In this document: positions 1 through 11,034 of the stretch, one piece after another
Layout: each line of letters opens with the position of its first letter
How positions within the stretch are numbered: the first letter of the stretch is position 1
Assembly (NCBI GenBank): GCA_013180625.2
Contig: SNVD02010297.1
Location: 1 to 64,000, forward strand
DNA length: 64,000 nt
Direction of reading: 5' to 3'
Origin: Boswellia sacra
Lineage: Eukaryota; Streptophyta; Magnoliopsida; Sapindales; Burseraceae
Position numbers and translations under genes: made by a program
The notes under the pieces: model-generated
The model's database searches: none
What the model was told of the DNA's origin: nothing
Seen by the model: the letters and a program-made list of their open reading frames with translations, nothing else

Positions 1-430
1 CTCCTCCCTCTTTCTTTGTATAAATATACAATTGTTTTTTATGGAATAATCACCTCGCTTGTCTAATGAAGATAAAAATAAAATCATATGCATAAAATGA
101 ATAATCTAAGTGGACTAAGTAACAACACGAGTTATTTTCCTTTGGTATTTCTCAAGTGCAGGCCTGATTTACGTTCGGACGGGGTGAAAGACTTCAACCA
201 AACTTCTCGAACTCATCTTTGAAAGGATGAGTATAGTTTAGGTCTCGAAACGAGAGATCGGATTGCCCATATTCATTCCCAATTAAATAATTGGGTGGCG
301 ACTCCTTTCTCCAGACGTAACCATGACTTATTTATGTTCCCTGAAGTCTCAAAAGAGGCTCTGACATAGTGTCATGGTTGCAAACGCTTTGGCAGGATAA
401 AAGCCCCGTTCAAAATATCAATAAACTAAA
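1..430. repeat. Possible degenerate Ogre/Tat-type LTR relic
   Basis: No coding potential is visible. Around 292-303 the phrase gggtggcgactcc resembles the junction and tRNA-Arg primer-binding region of Ogre/Tat gypsy elements. It follows an AATTAAATAATT palindrome and the phrase gcccatattcattcc, both of which I associate with the ends of such LTRs. No second LTR or TG/CA boundary is seen, because the window begins here. The assignment rests on pattern recognition alone and could be wrong. Confidence 0.3.
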
Positions 431-872
431 TTATATAACTGAGTAAACCAAAATAATATTATTAATCTTAATAATATTAAAAAAATATATAACAACTTTA
501 ATAAAGCAAAGGGAATGGAGAATTTGATGGATTAAAAAAAAAATTGAGGGACCTATCTTTATATAGGATATTAATCATGACTTTAGTAGGAAATCTATTT
601 GGGATAATTATTTTCCCCCCTTAAGGTTCATAAAAAAAAAAGTGTCCCCTGTAACTCTGGTAATTACAAATTGCCCCTTGATTTTTGAAATCTAATGTTA
701 AGTTAAACAATGTAAGAGTATTATTGGAAATAAAATTTATGGGATAAAAATAATTACAAACTTCATTAATGTTTGGGACAATTACACTTAATAAATATTT
801 TTAAATTAAATAATAAAAATATATAATAAATAATTATTTAAGTACAAACAAAATATAGACCACAATAAACAT
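431..872. other. AT-rich non-coding stretch
   Basis: This stretch is strongly AT-rich with A and T runs. I see no gene, no clear repeat boundary and no RNA gene in it. Confidence 0.5.
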
Positions 873-1114
873 ACCTCCATAGAGATGAAGTATAAGGGGA
901 AGGGTTGACTCCTTCTCAATGTTATAATCGGCCAAAGTGAGGCTATCCTCCAACTACTTTTCGGTGAAGATCAGACGCTGCCAGCTCAGTGGGATTCCTT
1001 CCTTGTCTTGGATCTTGGCCTTAACTTTGTCGACGGTTTCAGAGCTCTTAACTTATGGATGTTGTAGTCAGGAAAGGTATGGCTGGCCTCGAGTTGCTTT
1101 TCAGCAAAGATGAG
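873..1114 (-). pseudogene. Polyubiquitin pseudogene fragment (parts of two tandem units)
   Basis: The complementary strand carries parts of two tandem ubiquitin units. The first (about 1114-1045) reads LIFAEKQLE then PDYNIHK, matching the ubiquitin stretch around residues 43-63. After a frame change the second (about 1040-873) reads [19 protein letters not shown], a stop codon, [18 protein letters not shown] and a decayed C-terminus still ending in Gly-Gly. Ubiquitin tags proteins for degradation, and polyubiquitin genes encode head-to-tail copies cut after Gly76. Here the in-frame stop, the frame change and the many replacements exclude function. The 5' end abuts a hydrolase fragment on the opposite strand, so this is a chimeric relic. 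Confidence 0.8.
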
Positions 1115-1115
1115 A

Positions 1116-1186
1116 AAGGGAAATGATAACCCACCTTTAGTTTTCGTTCATGGGAGCTACCACGCAACTTGGTGGTGGGCCAATGT
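1116..1186 (+). pseudogene. Alpha/beta-hydrolase N-terminal fragment, cut by an LTR element
   Basis: The reading frame contains PPLVFVHGSYHATWWWA. This matches the oxyanion-loop HGxxHxxWxW region near the N-terminus of plant alpha/beta-hydrolase-fold proteins, where xxWCWAE is usual. At 1187 the frame runs straight into the LTR of element A, and the following residues are LTR-encoded noise. The rest of the hydrolase, including nucleophile Ser, Asp and His, is not found beyond the other end of that element at 19748. It may be a real exon broken by the insertion or a captured scrap. The family call is fairly safe from this motif; the exact member is not. Confidence 0.6.
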
Positions 1187-2529
1187 TGCGAAAAATCCAC
1201 AAGTTTATGGAATCGTTACAAGTAATAAAGTGAAAGTACAGATATCGTTCCCACGAAGACTGTCGTTATTAATTACCAAAATTTTATTAACTCTTATTTA
1301 AAAGAAAAGGAATCAAAATTGAGATTTGATTTGTAGAAAGATTAAATAGAAAATTAACACTAACAAAAAGCAGTCACGAAACTGAAAAGAGAGTACAATG
1401 ACACAACGCTCCACGGTACCTATTTCACCGAAATTGATCCACTCTAGCTATTAATTACTATAATACCAGCCTTATTCCTACTTGTTGCCAATCGATTTCA
1501 CTGATGTAATTGTTATTCTTTCTCAAGCAATGATAATGTATATTAATATATTAGAATCACATCTCTATCTCATCTAACTCACATTAATACCCATTAAGCG
1601 CAAGAAATCAATAAGATTGCACAAATCACATTCATATCTCTATCTCATGTTGATTTATGGCAAAATAATTAAGAACTAATATGAATATCACTTCTCAGTC
1701 TCAATTCATATCTCAAATCATGCAAAAGTTGATCAGGCTTTCACAAGCATTAAATATATAATTAAATTGCTCAGCAATCATGGAATAAATAACTAATATA
1801 TTAAATTCAATTAAATAAAGTATCATAATTTGGCTACATCTTAATCTTACAAGACAGAACTTAATTCATACTAAAAAAATACACACAATAAACATAATTA
1901 AAAAGGAGGAAAAAAGAAAATTAGACTGTTGGAGACAAATCTGATGACTATAGATTTCCGACACTGAAAACCGCCGCACCAACAGCCATAAGAGGGGAGA
2001 GAGTTTCTCTTTCGAGAGAGTGAAGAGTTCTTCTCCCGAATGGGAGATATCCTAAAATGAGAAAAATTCTCATATTTATAAGCAAGGGCTAAATTATAAA
2101 AATTGAAAGCTTCAACTTAAGGGGCCAACTGCAAAATTCTAAACTTGCTATAGTACCCCGAACACTACAAATTATAATTTTGCCCTTTTGTACAAAAATA
2201 CACAAAACTTCTTATACCAAACTCTGATTGACGAACTATAAACTCTTACAAAAAGTAGACTTTTGGGGTTTTCCAATGGTATATCACATGAACTCTAATT
2301 CGTTACATATCAATATAGAAAAATCTGAGGAGTTGACAAATCATTTAAGGATAATGACTGTAATTACTCAAATTGCCGTATTTTTGCTTACAAATTCTCC
2401 ACATTCATACTTCAACGTTATTTAACCAACACAAACATAAAACACACGTAAAAGAAACAAAAATACCCAAAAATCGACAAAATATTAAGCTTAAAGATAC
2501 TTAAATTGTGAGTATAAACTCACTTATCA
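1187..2529 (-). repeat. 3' LTR of element A
   Basis: It begins TGCGAAAAATCC and ends CTTATCA on the plus strand, matching the repeat at 18411-19747 along its whole length with scattered substitutions and small indels. In the element's own orientation this is the downstream LTR, next to the polypurine tract. Confidence 0.85.
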
Positions 2530-3335
2530 AATACCCCCAAACCTAACATTTTGCTAGTCCTTGAGCAAAACAAAGAAACAACAAAGAGAAGCAAAGAATA
2601 TAAACATAAACTAGAAACTTAAACACTCAGTTAGTATTCAGTTAATATGAATTACAAACAGGCCTCAAAGATTGCACAAAAATTACAACTCAAGGAAAAC
2701 TTTAAAAGTTTTGCATTTGATCAAAAATTTCATCAAGCATGGTAGTTTTTGCTTTACCTAAATTCCTCGAGTGTGTGTGTGTGTGTGCCCACTCTCACTT
2801 AATCACTTGCAACCCGAATGAGTTTATGCACAAAAATGAATTTGATAAGGAATTAATGCTTAAAATAGAACTCCAAAGGCCTACTTTTCAAGACACTCTC
2901 CACTAATGTAAACAAGTACAACACTAAGGATCAAATAGGACTTTATTAAGCTTGTAACATTTGGCGAGGGTGAAGGTATGATAAAGGATAAAAATTTGAC
3001 TAAAAACACCCAAAAACACATAAAACAATCAAGATTGTGTAGAGCTCAACCCCAAAACATATTCTGTACAACATACTCAGTAACTCCCCTAAACTTATTT
3101 ACGACACTGAATATGTTTATTTACATAAAACAAAAGAAACTACACCCCTAAACTTAGTTGTTTCAGTATTCTCAAGGGGTAGAATTGAACTCATTTTTTT
3201 ATTCTTTTTTTGGACTTTTTTTATCAACCAACTACCTCTCCCTCACACTTAAACAACACATTGTCCTCAATTTGGCATTGAAGTAAAGAAGGCACTTTTT
3301 TTTTTAATAGAACTTACTATCAATGCTAATTACAC
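2530..3335 (-). other. 3' untranslated part of element A with polypurine tract
   Basis: On the minus strand the tract GTTAGGTTTGGGGGTATT abuts the LTR and serves as the polypurine tract. The rest is non-coding and AT-rich, with a short (GT)n run near 2767-2790. Several stretches resemble the corresponding region of element B (4866-6240), including the phrase ttgctagtcc, so the two elements are related. The last five bases, tacac (3331-3335), are the target duplicated when B inserted. Confidence 0.6.
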
Positions 3336-4865
3336 TGACACATCCAAAAAAGGATTGCCTCCCAAGTATAGGAGTGTCGAAGTAATAAAACCCGGTGAGA
3401 CCGGGGTCGATCCACGAGGAAGGGAATTTAAGCGTTACAAATTATAAGCTAAACAAATGTGATATGGATGATTCAAAGAGGTGACATGATAATATCAACA
3501 AGTATGTAAGATGGTAGGTGGTATTACCGACCATTCAAATATAAAACAAAAAGCAAGAGGAGGTAAAACCATCCATGGAAATAGGTGGTATAACCAACCA
3601 TAGTAAATTAAAGAACAATTTCATAAGGTGGTAGAACCTACCATAGTAAATAAAATAAAAAGTTCATAAACAATAGAATAATTAAAGTACAAGAGGAATT
3701 AACACAATAACAATGAAGGCTAAGGTTAGGGGATCCGCCCTTGATATTTCAAATAAGGATAATTAACCCATTTTAGTTATATGAATTATATTTGTTTCAT
3801 CACCAATATTTATACCACTTCTTGTAAATGGGTTCAAGCATCCAATGTGCCAATCATCATATGTCTACAAAAAATCAAGGTTCCTAACTAGATTCGTGTC
3901 GGTAAGGAAGAGCCATACATCATCTATAAAGGATCCAAGCATTTGATGTGCCAAGGATTGTCGACAATGGATCAAGACCTCCACTTTACGAGTGGTGTCA
4001 ATATTGATTAAGAAATTAAATATAAATCATATTGAATAAACATTATAAGATTAAGATTATTAAGCACATATTAAGGGTTAGAGAATCCTTATTCTCATAT
4101 CAAGGGTTTCACCCTTTCACCTTAGCAAAAGAGAAATTAGAAGAACATTATAATACAAAGAAAATAAAATGCAAGAAAAAAGGAATTCATTAATAACATA
4201 AACACACAAAACACAATACAAGATCCTATCCAAAGACAAAATGTTCCAGCCAAGGCCAAGATGCCCTAATGGGTCACAAGGCACCTCTATTTATAGATAC
4301 ATCCAGGGGCAAACTTGTCAAATTACAAGGGCATAATTGTCAGATATTAGTTGTAAATATCTTTGACAATTGGGATCATTAGGCACCGACTTTGACCATC
4401 AATTTTGACATCGAAACGTTGTGAATGTTAATCACATGTCTTCATGAAAGTTGTAGATATTTCTCTCAGCTTTCTAGAACATATTGATTTGCACAATTTG
4501 GATACTTATTTTGAGAGATACGGTCCAAATACTGAGGCCTGGTCAGACTGGGCCGAGACTGTAGATGGGTTCACTTTCAAGCCCAATTTTGGTCCACTAA
4601 GAGCCCGAATTTGATGATGCTTGTGAAATTGCAATCTTGTAGACAATTAATCAGCTTTCCAAAACATTAAGAATTGCACCATTCTGATCTATAAATAGAG
4701 AGTTATGCCCATTTTACCGAACCTGTAACAAAACCAAAATTAAGAGAAATTAATTCCAAAGATGCAAATGCTACAAATATGCTTAAATTGAGGAATTTAA
4801 TGACACCATTAATGCAATATGATGAACTAAACTCTTATTAAACATGCATATTTAAGTGTTCATCA
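3336..4865 (-). repeat. 3' LTR of element B
   Basis: It begins TGACACATCC and ends GTTCATCA on the plus strand and is nearly identical to 13285-14813. Differences include single substitutions near 3346, 3688 and 3870 and a few one-base indels. In element orientation it is the downstream LTR and is preceded by a polypurine tract. Confidence 0.93.
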
Positions 4866-6240
4866 CACCCCCCAACTAGCTTATTGCTAGTCCCTAGCAA
4901 TTAAAGTGTTATTATTTAGAAGTGATTTATAGAATTTTACATCCAAGGTGGTCATTATTGCACTCTCCTTGATTTTATCCAAATAAACAAACTCTCAACT
5001 GATTTTTTTTTAAATGACTCATGTACCCTTCAGTCAAGATATCCACAAACCTTCTTTTGTGCTCAGTTGACACATGACTATGGGGCTTATTATAACTATA
5101 GCCATATCGTTCTAGTATTTGTTAAGGCTAACAACACTTAATGTAGGGGATAATTATGCATTCATTTATACATTAACAACCTTAAGGTAGGGGATATTAT
5201 TCATTCATTTTATACTTTTTTTTTTTTTTTGAAAGAATGCATCTTTAACCCATGTAGCGAGCCTTAGGCTAATGACTCCCAGACCAGTTGGCCTTAGGGC
5301 ACTAGGTGTTAAGACACCCCTACGAGCTTAACGACTCGGGTTGCGGATGCTTTATTTTTACTTAGAACTTGTGGATAGTGCAATGTTCGATCCCATTAAG
5401 CTTTCTTCTTAATCCATGTAGCGAGCTTTGGGCCAATAGCTCCCAAACCAGTTGGTCTTAGGGTATTAGGTGTTGAGGCACCCCTCGGGCTTAATTGCTC
5501 GAATTAAGGAGGCTACGAGACCAAACTTATCCATAATTGCTCTCTTCTCTTTTTTTTCACTTTTTTTTTCACTTCTTTTTTTTTCTTTTTTTTTTTTAAC
5601 TTTCCCCTTCCTTTGTGTTGTTATCCTAAACAAAACAAAAGAACTCAATATTACAACATTTCATTTTGCCACTCACAATCATGCATCAAGGGATGTGTGT
5701 GTGTGTGAAGAAAGGTTCATGAATACTTGCTTAATGAGTACATAAGCACACAATTTCTTAAATGATAAGGTTGTGAGAGTTCATAGATTTGAATAATTCA
5801 AAGTGAAATGAATAAGACCTCCTTGTTATAAAATTCAAAAATAAAGACTAAATAATATCAAGTTAGCTAAAATGAGTTCACAAGATCAAAATAAAATGAT
5901 AAATTGGTTAGAATGGGTTTCAAGAGTTCAAACTGGCCCTCCCTACTCTGCCATTCCTGACCCAGAATGCGTCTCAAGAGGATTTGAAATCCTTACACCG
6001 CACTCTGAATCTAATTACTAACTCGCTTTTTTTTTTTTTTGCAAGAAAAATAAAATTTCAAGACACACTTATGTCTACTATCCTTCCCCCCCAACCAAAT
6101 GAAACATTGTCCTCAATGTTTAAATGTAGAGAGATAAAGTATAGGAGACATTACCTGAAGCTTCTGTTATTCAAGAGAGTGACCTGAAAGACTCATAAAA
6201 TAACATGCTAAAAATAAAATAAAATAAAAGACAAAAAAAT
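4866..6240 (-). other. Non-coding 3' region of element B, with polypurine tract and degenerate direct repeats
   Basis: The minus-strand tract GCTAGTTGGGGGGTG next to the LTR is the polypurine tract. Two diverged copies of a roughly 100-bp direct repeat lie at about 5249-5350 and 5411-5520, each starting near catgtagcgagc and containing accagttgg and acacccct/gcacccct. Long T runs occur near 5560-5600 and 6029-6042, and a (TG)n run near 5695. Parts align with element A around 15540-15660. No protein is convincingly encoded; frames that open here contain only low-complexity F, S and L. Confidence 0.6.
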
Positions 6241-6287
6241 TACAAACGAAGATTCAGATCCAATTTGCACTTTTTATTTTGCCCTCC

Positions 6288-6896
6288 TGCCCAATTAATT
6301 TGAGTACTAGCTGGGTCAGGTTCATACTCAACTTATTGTAATTTGTCAAGTAACTCGCCAGCAAAAGTTGCAGAAACAAGGATCTGTCTCACCGAATGAG
6401 GGATAAAATTTTGTTCCATAGCTGCATCAACAAAAAATTATTAAAGGATCAAAGAAATGTTAAAATTCAAAAACTATATGGGTTCTATGGAGATTCGTTG
6501 GGCCCAATGAGGCAATTTTGAGAAAAAATTTCTTCAAGAGTTGCCAAAGCCACCTGGGGTGGAAAAGCAATAAAGGCATTGAAATTGATGAGCATATGTG
6601 CCATGAGTTCATGCATAGCAAGGAGGACTGTAACGATTCCCAACAGTTTTTCCAACAATGCTTTCTACAGCCAAAGCTTTAGGAATAACTCTAACACGGA
6701 TACCGCCTACATGTGCAGCTGTTGATACGCAACCCATTAGCCCGAGGCTACCTCCTCCATAAACCACATGAATCTTTCTTTCAGCCAGTAGCCTACCAAG
6801 ATAATTCGCTACTTCTACAAACTCTTCACTTTTACCTGGTCGAGATCCACAAAATACACATATCCTTTGGATTCGACGTTTTGAAGTTCCCTCCAT
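6288..6896 (-). pseudogene. LOG-like: Captured LONELY GUY (LOG)-like cytokinin riboside 5'-monophosphate phosphoribohydrolase, broken
   Basis: LOG enzymes release active cytokinin bases from their riboside monophosphates. From ATG at 6896 the frame reads RICVFCGSRPGK (family: RICVFCGSSxGK) near residue 10, then VVYGGGSLGLMG near 45 and VIPKAL near 68. The frame breaks near 6610. The next frame has MHE then NAFIAF; a further shift is needed to read the PGGFG/TLEE site that carries the family's PGGxGTxxE motif. The last part (about 6420-6288) reads AMEQNFIPHS, ILVSA, ELLDKL, a stop, and INW, matching the LOG C-terminus. The span of about 610 bp approaches a full LOG coding length, and no intron interrupts it although plant LOG genes have several. 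It lies inside element B downstream of pol, in the same sense. Confidence 0.85.
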
Positions 6897-6960
6897 GTCT
6901 ATGTAACTCTCTAGCTATGTGTGAAGAAGAGAACAAGACATGTGGTATTTATGGAGTGCA
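6897..6960 (-). promoter_or_regulatory. TATA-like box and leader before the LOG-derived ORF
   Basis: On the minus strand CCATAAATACC (6954-6944) lies about 50 bases before the ATG at 6896. A pyrimidine-rich stretch (cttgttctcttcttcac) and a short leader follow. The arrangement looks like a compact plant core promoter with 5' UTR. Whether it was captured with the gene or arose by chance cannot be told from sequence. Confidence 0.4.
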
Positions 6961-7080
6961 AAAGGTATGCTAATGATGATATCTATCTAGGTAGCACGAT
7001 TGTTTGTTGAAAAAGTTGACAATAATGCCCAAAAATTCAAAAGATGATGAAATAAGACACCATAAGTCAAACAAAACATA

Positions 7081-7160
7081 CAAATTCAAAAATGACAGCA
7101 ATGAGGTATTAAAATTCAAAAATGACAGTAATGAGGTATTAAAATTCAAAAATGATGGCA
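7081..7160. repeat. 30-bp tandem repeat, about 2.7 copies
   Basis: The units at 7081-7110 and 7111-7140 and the partial unit at 7141-7160 share aaattcaaaaatgacag and atgaggtatt. They lie between the two passenger ORFs of element B, upstream of the LOG-like ORF on the minus strand. There are no spacers, so this is not a CRISPR-like array. Confidence 0.85.
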
Positions 7161-7339
7161 CGCATGCATATGTACAGGTAGTTGTGACTGTGGCTCACAT
7201 CTTCCTCTGGTTTTACGTCCAGAAACGGCTTAACCACCTTCTATGAGTTGGGGATATGCTTCCCATCCAGTTACTCTAATAATAAACTGGCAAACAGGGT
7301 CGTTTTGATGTCAGATTCCCAAGACATTAGCGTTTCTGA

Positions 7340-7795
7340 TCATTCTCGGAATTGTGTCCACAATTTAAAAATTTCACGTTGCACAAGTCCACAAGAATGC
7401 GTCTCAAGAGTCATTCGGATATCATCCAAAGACTCATTACTCAGTCCATTCTTGATGAACTGTACTTTATCCTCTCGATTATTAGACAAATATCCCAAGG
7501 AGCGGCAACGCTGGTTACAAGTCCATCTTGCACATCTTGGACAAACTTGTAACATTTTCGCTCTTCGCTTTTTGGCATAAGAGCTTTTTCCCAAACCTGG
7601 CATATGGGAAACAAGATTATCTGAAAACTCACAAGAGAATCAAACCTTGGCTTCAATTAACCATCTTAAATCAGTAGGAATACCCTTACGCATCAACAAC
7701 CTTAGTCTTTTTGCACGAGCTTTATAAATTTTAAGCAAATCATTTTGAGGAAGAGAGGGAAAATGTTTGTGCAATTTTGAGAGAATGGTATCCAT
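7340..7795 (-). pseudogene. Unrecognised small ORF of element B behind a TATA-like box
   Basis: From ATG at 7795 a basic, Leu-rich frame (MDTILSKLHKHFPSL, KIYKARAKRLRLLM, DLRWLIEAK) runs about 50 codons. A 49-bp stretch with GT and AG ends (7645-7597) then separates it from VWEKALMPKSEERKCYK and following residues. An overlapping frame over 7603-7340 has clustered cysteines (CPRCARWTCNQRC) and ends LWTQFRE. A TTTATAAG box at 7879-7872 lies about 80 bases upstream, with a pyrimidine-rich leader. The 49-bp stretch is short for a plant intron, so frameshift decay is as likely. I do not recognise the family. It sits where Athila elements carry an env-like ORF, but no signal peptide or membrane segment is clear. 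Confidence 0.45.
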
Positions 7796-7923
7796 GTGAA
7801 GAAAATGAGAGAGAAGAAAAGAAAATGGATGCAAGGTGAGCAACAGTTTTAGGGAACTGAAAAAGGCCGACTTATAAAGGCCAGGAGTACCGTATCCGCC
7901 ACTTGACCGGGAAAAATCAATCC

Positions 7924-9180
7924 TTAAAAAGGATCGACTAAAGCAAGGGACTCTTCATTTTGGTCAAAATTTTCAAAGAATGGTTTTAACCGTTGTCCAT
8001 TAACTTTAAACACATGACATCTTGGTTTCTCATTCAATGCTCTCAGAGGGAAAAACCTTCTAACAATGAAAGGCCCAGTCCAACGTGACGCACGTGTTAG
8101 AAGATTACCAGGAAATACAGGCATAACTGAATCTACAACACTACCTTTTTGTGAAGGTTCAAAAGAACTTTTCTAACAACACTTTTCCTAAAAAACCTTC
8201 ATTTTTTTTGTCTATTTTAGAATTTTCATAAGTCTCATTCCTGATTTCTTCAAGTTCACTCAGTTGGAGTTTACGTAACTTGTAAGCATCATTCAAATTT
8301 GTGTTAAATGTCTTAATGGCCCAATAAGCTTTATGCTCAATTTCCACAGGCAAGTGACAAGGTTTTCCATAAAATAATCTATAAGGAGACATTCCCAATG
8401 ATGTTTTGAAAGCAGTTCGGTAAGCCCAAAGTGCATCATTAAGTCTTAAAGACAAATCTTTACGATTTGGGTTAACCGTTTTTTCTAAGATCTGTTTTAT
8501 CTCCCTATTAGCTAATTCAACTTGTCCACTTGTTTGTGGGTGATAAGGTGTAGAAATTTATGGGTTATTCCATATTTCTTCATTAAAGTTTCAAATGGTT
8601 TGTTACAAAAATGTGTACCCCCATCACTAATAATGGCTCGAGGAATTCCAAATCTACTCAAGATATTCTCTTTCAAGAATTTGACAACTGTTTTGTGGTC
8701 ATTGTTTCGACATGGAGTTGCCTCGACCCATTTGGAAACATAGTCTACTGCAACAAGGATATACACAAAACCAAATGACGGTGGAAAGGGTCCCATAAAA
8801 TCAATACCCCAACCGTCAAAGATTTCAACGACAAGAATGGGATTCAACGGCATCATGTTTCTTTTTGAAATAGATCCCAATTTTTGACAATTTTCATACG
8901 TTTTGCAAAATGCATGTGTATCTTTAAATAAGGTGGGCCAATAAAATCCACATTGTAAGATCTTAGCAGCTGTTTTTCTAGATGAAAAATGTCCTCCACA
9001 TGCTTCAGAATGACAAAAGTTAATGACACTACTTACCTCATTGTCGGATATGCATCTTCTCATTATTTGGTCTGGACAATATTTGAACAGATATGGGTCA
9101 TCCCAGTAAAAAATTTTCATCTCGGTTAAAAATTTTCTTTTGTCTTGAGCATTCCAATGAGGTGGCATTTTCCCTGTCAC
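7924..9180 (-). pseudogene. Integrase of element B (Athila type), frameshifted
   Basis: Integrase inserts the retrotransposon cDNA into the chromosome. The N-terminal zinc-binding part is visible as CHSEACGGH followed by a downstream Cys pair near FCKTYENCQ. The catalytic core begins at GIDFMGPFPP (first Asp) and continues through IISDGGTHF (second Asp). The third acidic residue lies after a frame break near 8515, in an NREIK context. A further frame (8455-8159) holds [12 protein letters not shown] and [16 protein letters not shown], and the C-terminal FIVRRFFPL lies at 8124-7924. At least two frameshifts separate these parts, so no complete enzyme is made. Domain order and catalytic spacing are otherwise normal for gypsy integrases. 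Confidence 0.9.
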
Positions 9181-9289
9181 AAGAAAATTTACAATGTTAG
9201 CAAACCAAGGTGCAGTAGCAACAGAAAATAAAAATTCATCAGGAAAAGAATCATTGATAGGTGAAGTTTCAATTAATGTCTCTGTCGTT

Positions 9290-11034
9290 AGTCTTGAAAG
9301 ATGGTCAGCAACGACATTTTCGGCTCATTTCTTATCCTTTATTGTGATGTTGAATTCTTGGAGCAATAAGATCCACCGTATCAATCTAGGTTTTGCATCC
9401 TGTTTAGTCATTAAATATCTCACAGCTGCATGGTCAGTGTAAACAATTGTTGGAGAGCCAAGTAAATAAGATCGAAATTTGTCCAATGCAAATACTACTG
9501 CAAGTAGTTCTTTCTCAGTTGTTGTGTAATTCATTTGTGCATCATTTAAAGTCCTACTTGCCTAGTATATTACATAAGGCTTACCTTCTTTTCTTTGTCC
9601 TAAGACAGCACCAACGGCATAGTCGCTTGCATCACACATCAATTCAAAAGGCAATGACCAATCAGGAGATTGCATAATTGGAGCAGTTGTTAAAAGTCCA
9701 ATTAGTGTATCAAAGGCATTTTGACATTCTTGAGTCCATTCAAAGGAAGTATCTTTTATTAAGAGGGTACAAAGAGGTTTAGATATAGCACTGAAATTTC
9801 TTATGAACCTCCTATAAAATCCAGCATGCCCTAAGAATGAACGAACCTCTTTAACTGTTTTTGGTGGAGGCAAATGGGAAATTAATTCCACTTTTGCTTT
9901 ATCCACTTCAATTCCTTTAGAAGACACCACATGACCTAAAACAATTCATGAAGTGACCATATAATGACATTTTTCCCAATTCAAAATAAGACCTTTTTCT
10001 ACACACCTTTTTAGGACTTTTTCTAAATTTTCAAGACAATTATCAAAAGAGTTTCCAAAGACAGTTAAATCATCCATGAAAACTTCTAAACAATGCTCAA
10101 CCATGTCACTGAAAATGCTTAACATGCATCTTTGAAAAGTGGCTGGGGCATTACAAAGTCCAAAAGGCATTCTCCTAAATGCAAAAGTGCCAAAGGGGCA
10201 CGTGAATGTGGTCTTTTCTTGGTCTTCTAAGTGCAATGGGAATTTGATAGTAGCCTGAGTATCCATCAAGAAAGCAGTAGTAGGGGTTTCCTGCTACTCT
10301 TTCAAGAATTTGGTCAAGGAAGGGTAAGGGAAAATGGTCTTTTCTAGTGACAGCATTTAATTTTCTATAATCAATGCACATCCTCCAACTAGATGAGACA
10401 CGAGTTGGCAATAATTCACCCTTTTCATTTTTAACTACTGTAATGCCAGATTTTTAGGTACTACTTGTGTAGGGCTTACCCACTTACTATCAGAAATAGG
10501 ATAGATAATTCCCACATCAAGTAGTTTGAGAACTTCAGCCCTAATGACCTCCTTCATGTGTGGATTTAATCTCCTTGGAGGTTGTTGAGATGTTTTGGCA
10601 TTTTCCTCTAAATGTATTCTATGTGTGCAAATTAAAGGGTTAATGCCTTTTATATCTTTTAAAGTCCACCCAATTGCATTTTTATGCCTTTTAAGCACTT
10701 CTATCAACTTACCTTGTTGCTCGCATGTGAGGGATGAAGAAATTACCACCGGATATGTCTGATTCTCCCCAAGATATGCATATTTCAGTCCTTCAGGTAA
10801 GGGCTTCAATTCTAGCTTGGGAGCTTCATCTTCCTTGCTTTCATTCATTTGCCCCAATTCTTCAAATCTTGATTTTGAGCCTTTTTCCATCACCTGTGCA
10901 CAATCCAATAAAGAGCATATATCAGAAAGATCAGACTCTAGTTCCATGCTTGATTCTAATGAATTCACTAGAGAAGTTTCCAAAGGGTCAGAAAGAACTC
11001 CCTTTTTGGATGTGATCTTCCACAATAGATTCAA
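9290..11034 (-). pseudogene. Reverse transcriptase and RNase H of element B, with stops and frameshifts
   Basis: This region copies element RNA to DNA and removes the RNA strand. A linker with the pre-RT motif PHMKEVIRAEVLKLLD leads to WVSPTQVV. After a frame change near 10435 come RMCIDYRKLN and YCFLDGYSGY. After another shift comes the catalytic FMDDLTVFG, an F-M-D-D version of the YxDD box. The thumb and RNase H follow ([58 protein letters not shown]). In-frame stops lie near 9945, 9560 and 9323. Motif order is normal for gypsy pol. Confidence 0.9.

Noticed and set aside
1110..1301. 63-codon frame as a whole gene
   Set aside because: Only the first part is hydrolase-like. From 1187 it is LTR sequence of element A, so the frame is a chance fusion.
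5466..5745. Lys/Glu- and Phe/Ser-rich frames on both strands
   Set aside because: They come from T-runs in the non-coding 3' region of element B.
7081..7160. CRISPR-like array
   Set aside because: Units are contiguous with no unique spacers, and the context is a plant retrotransposon.
7597..7645. Intron in the unknown ORF of element B
   Set aside because: GT and AG borders are present, but 49 bp is shorter than usual plant introns, and frameshift decay explains the break equally well. It is not annotated as an intron.
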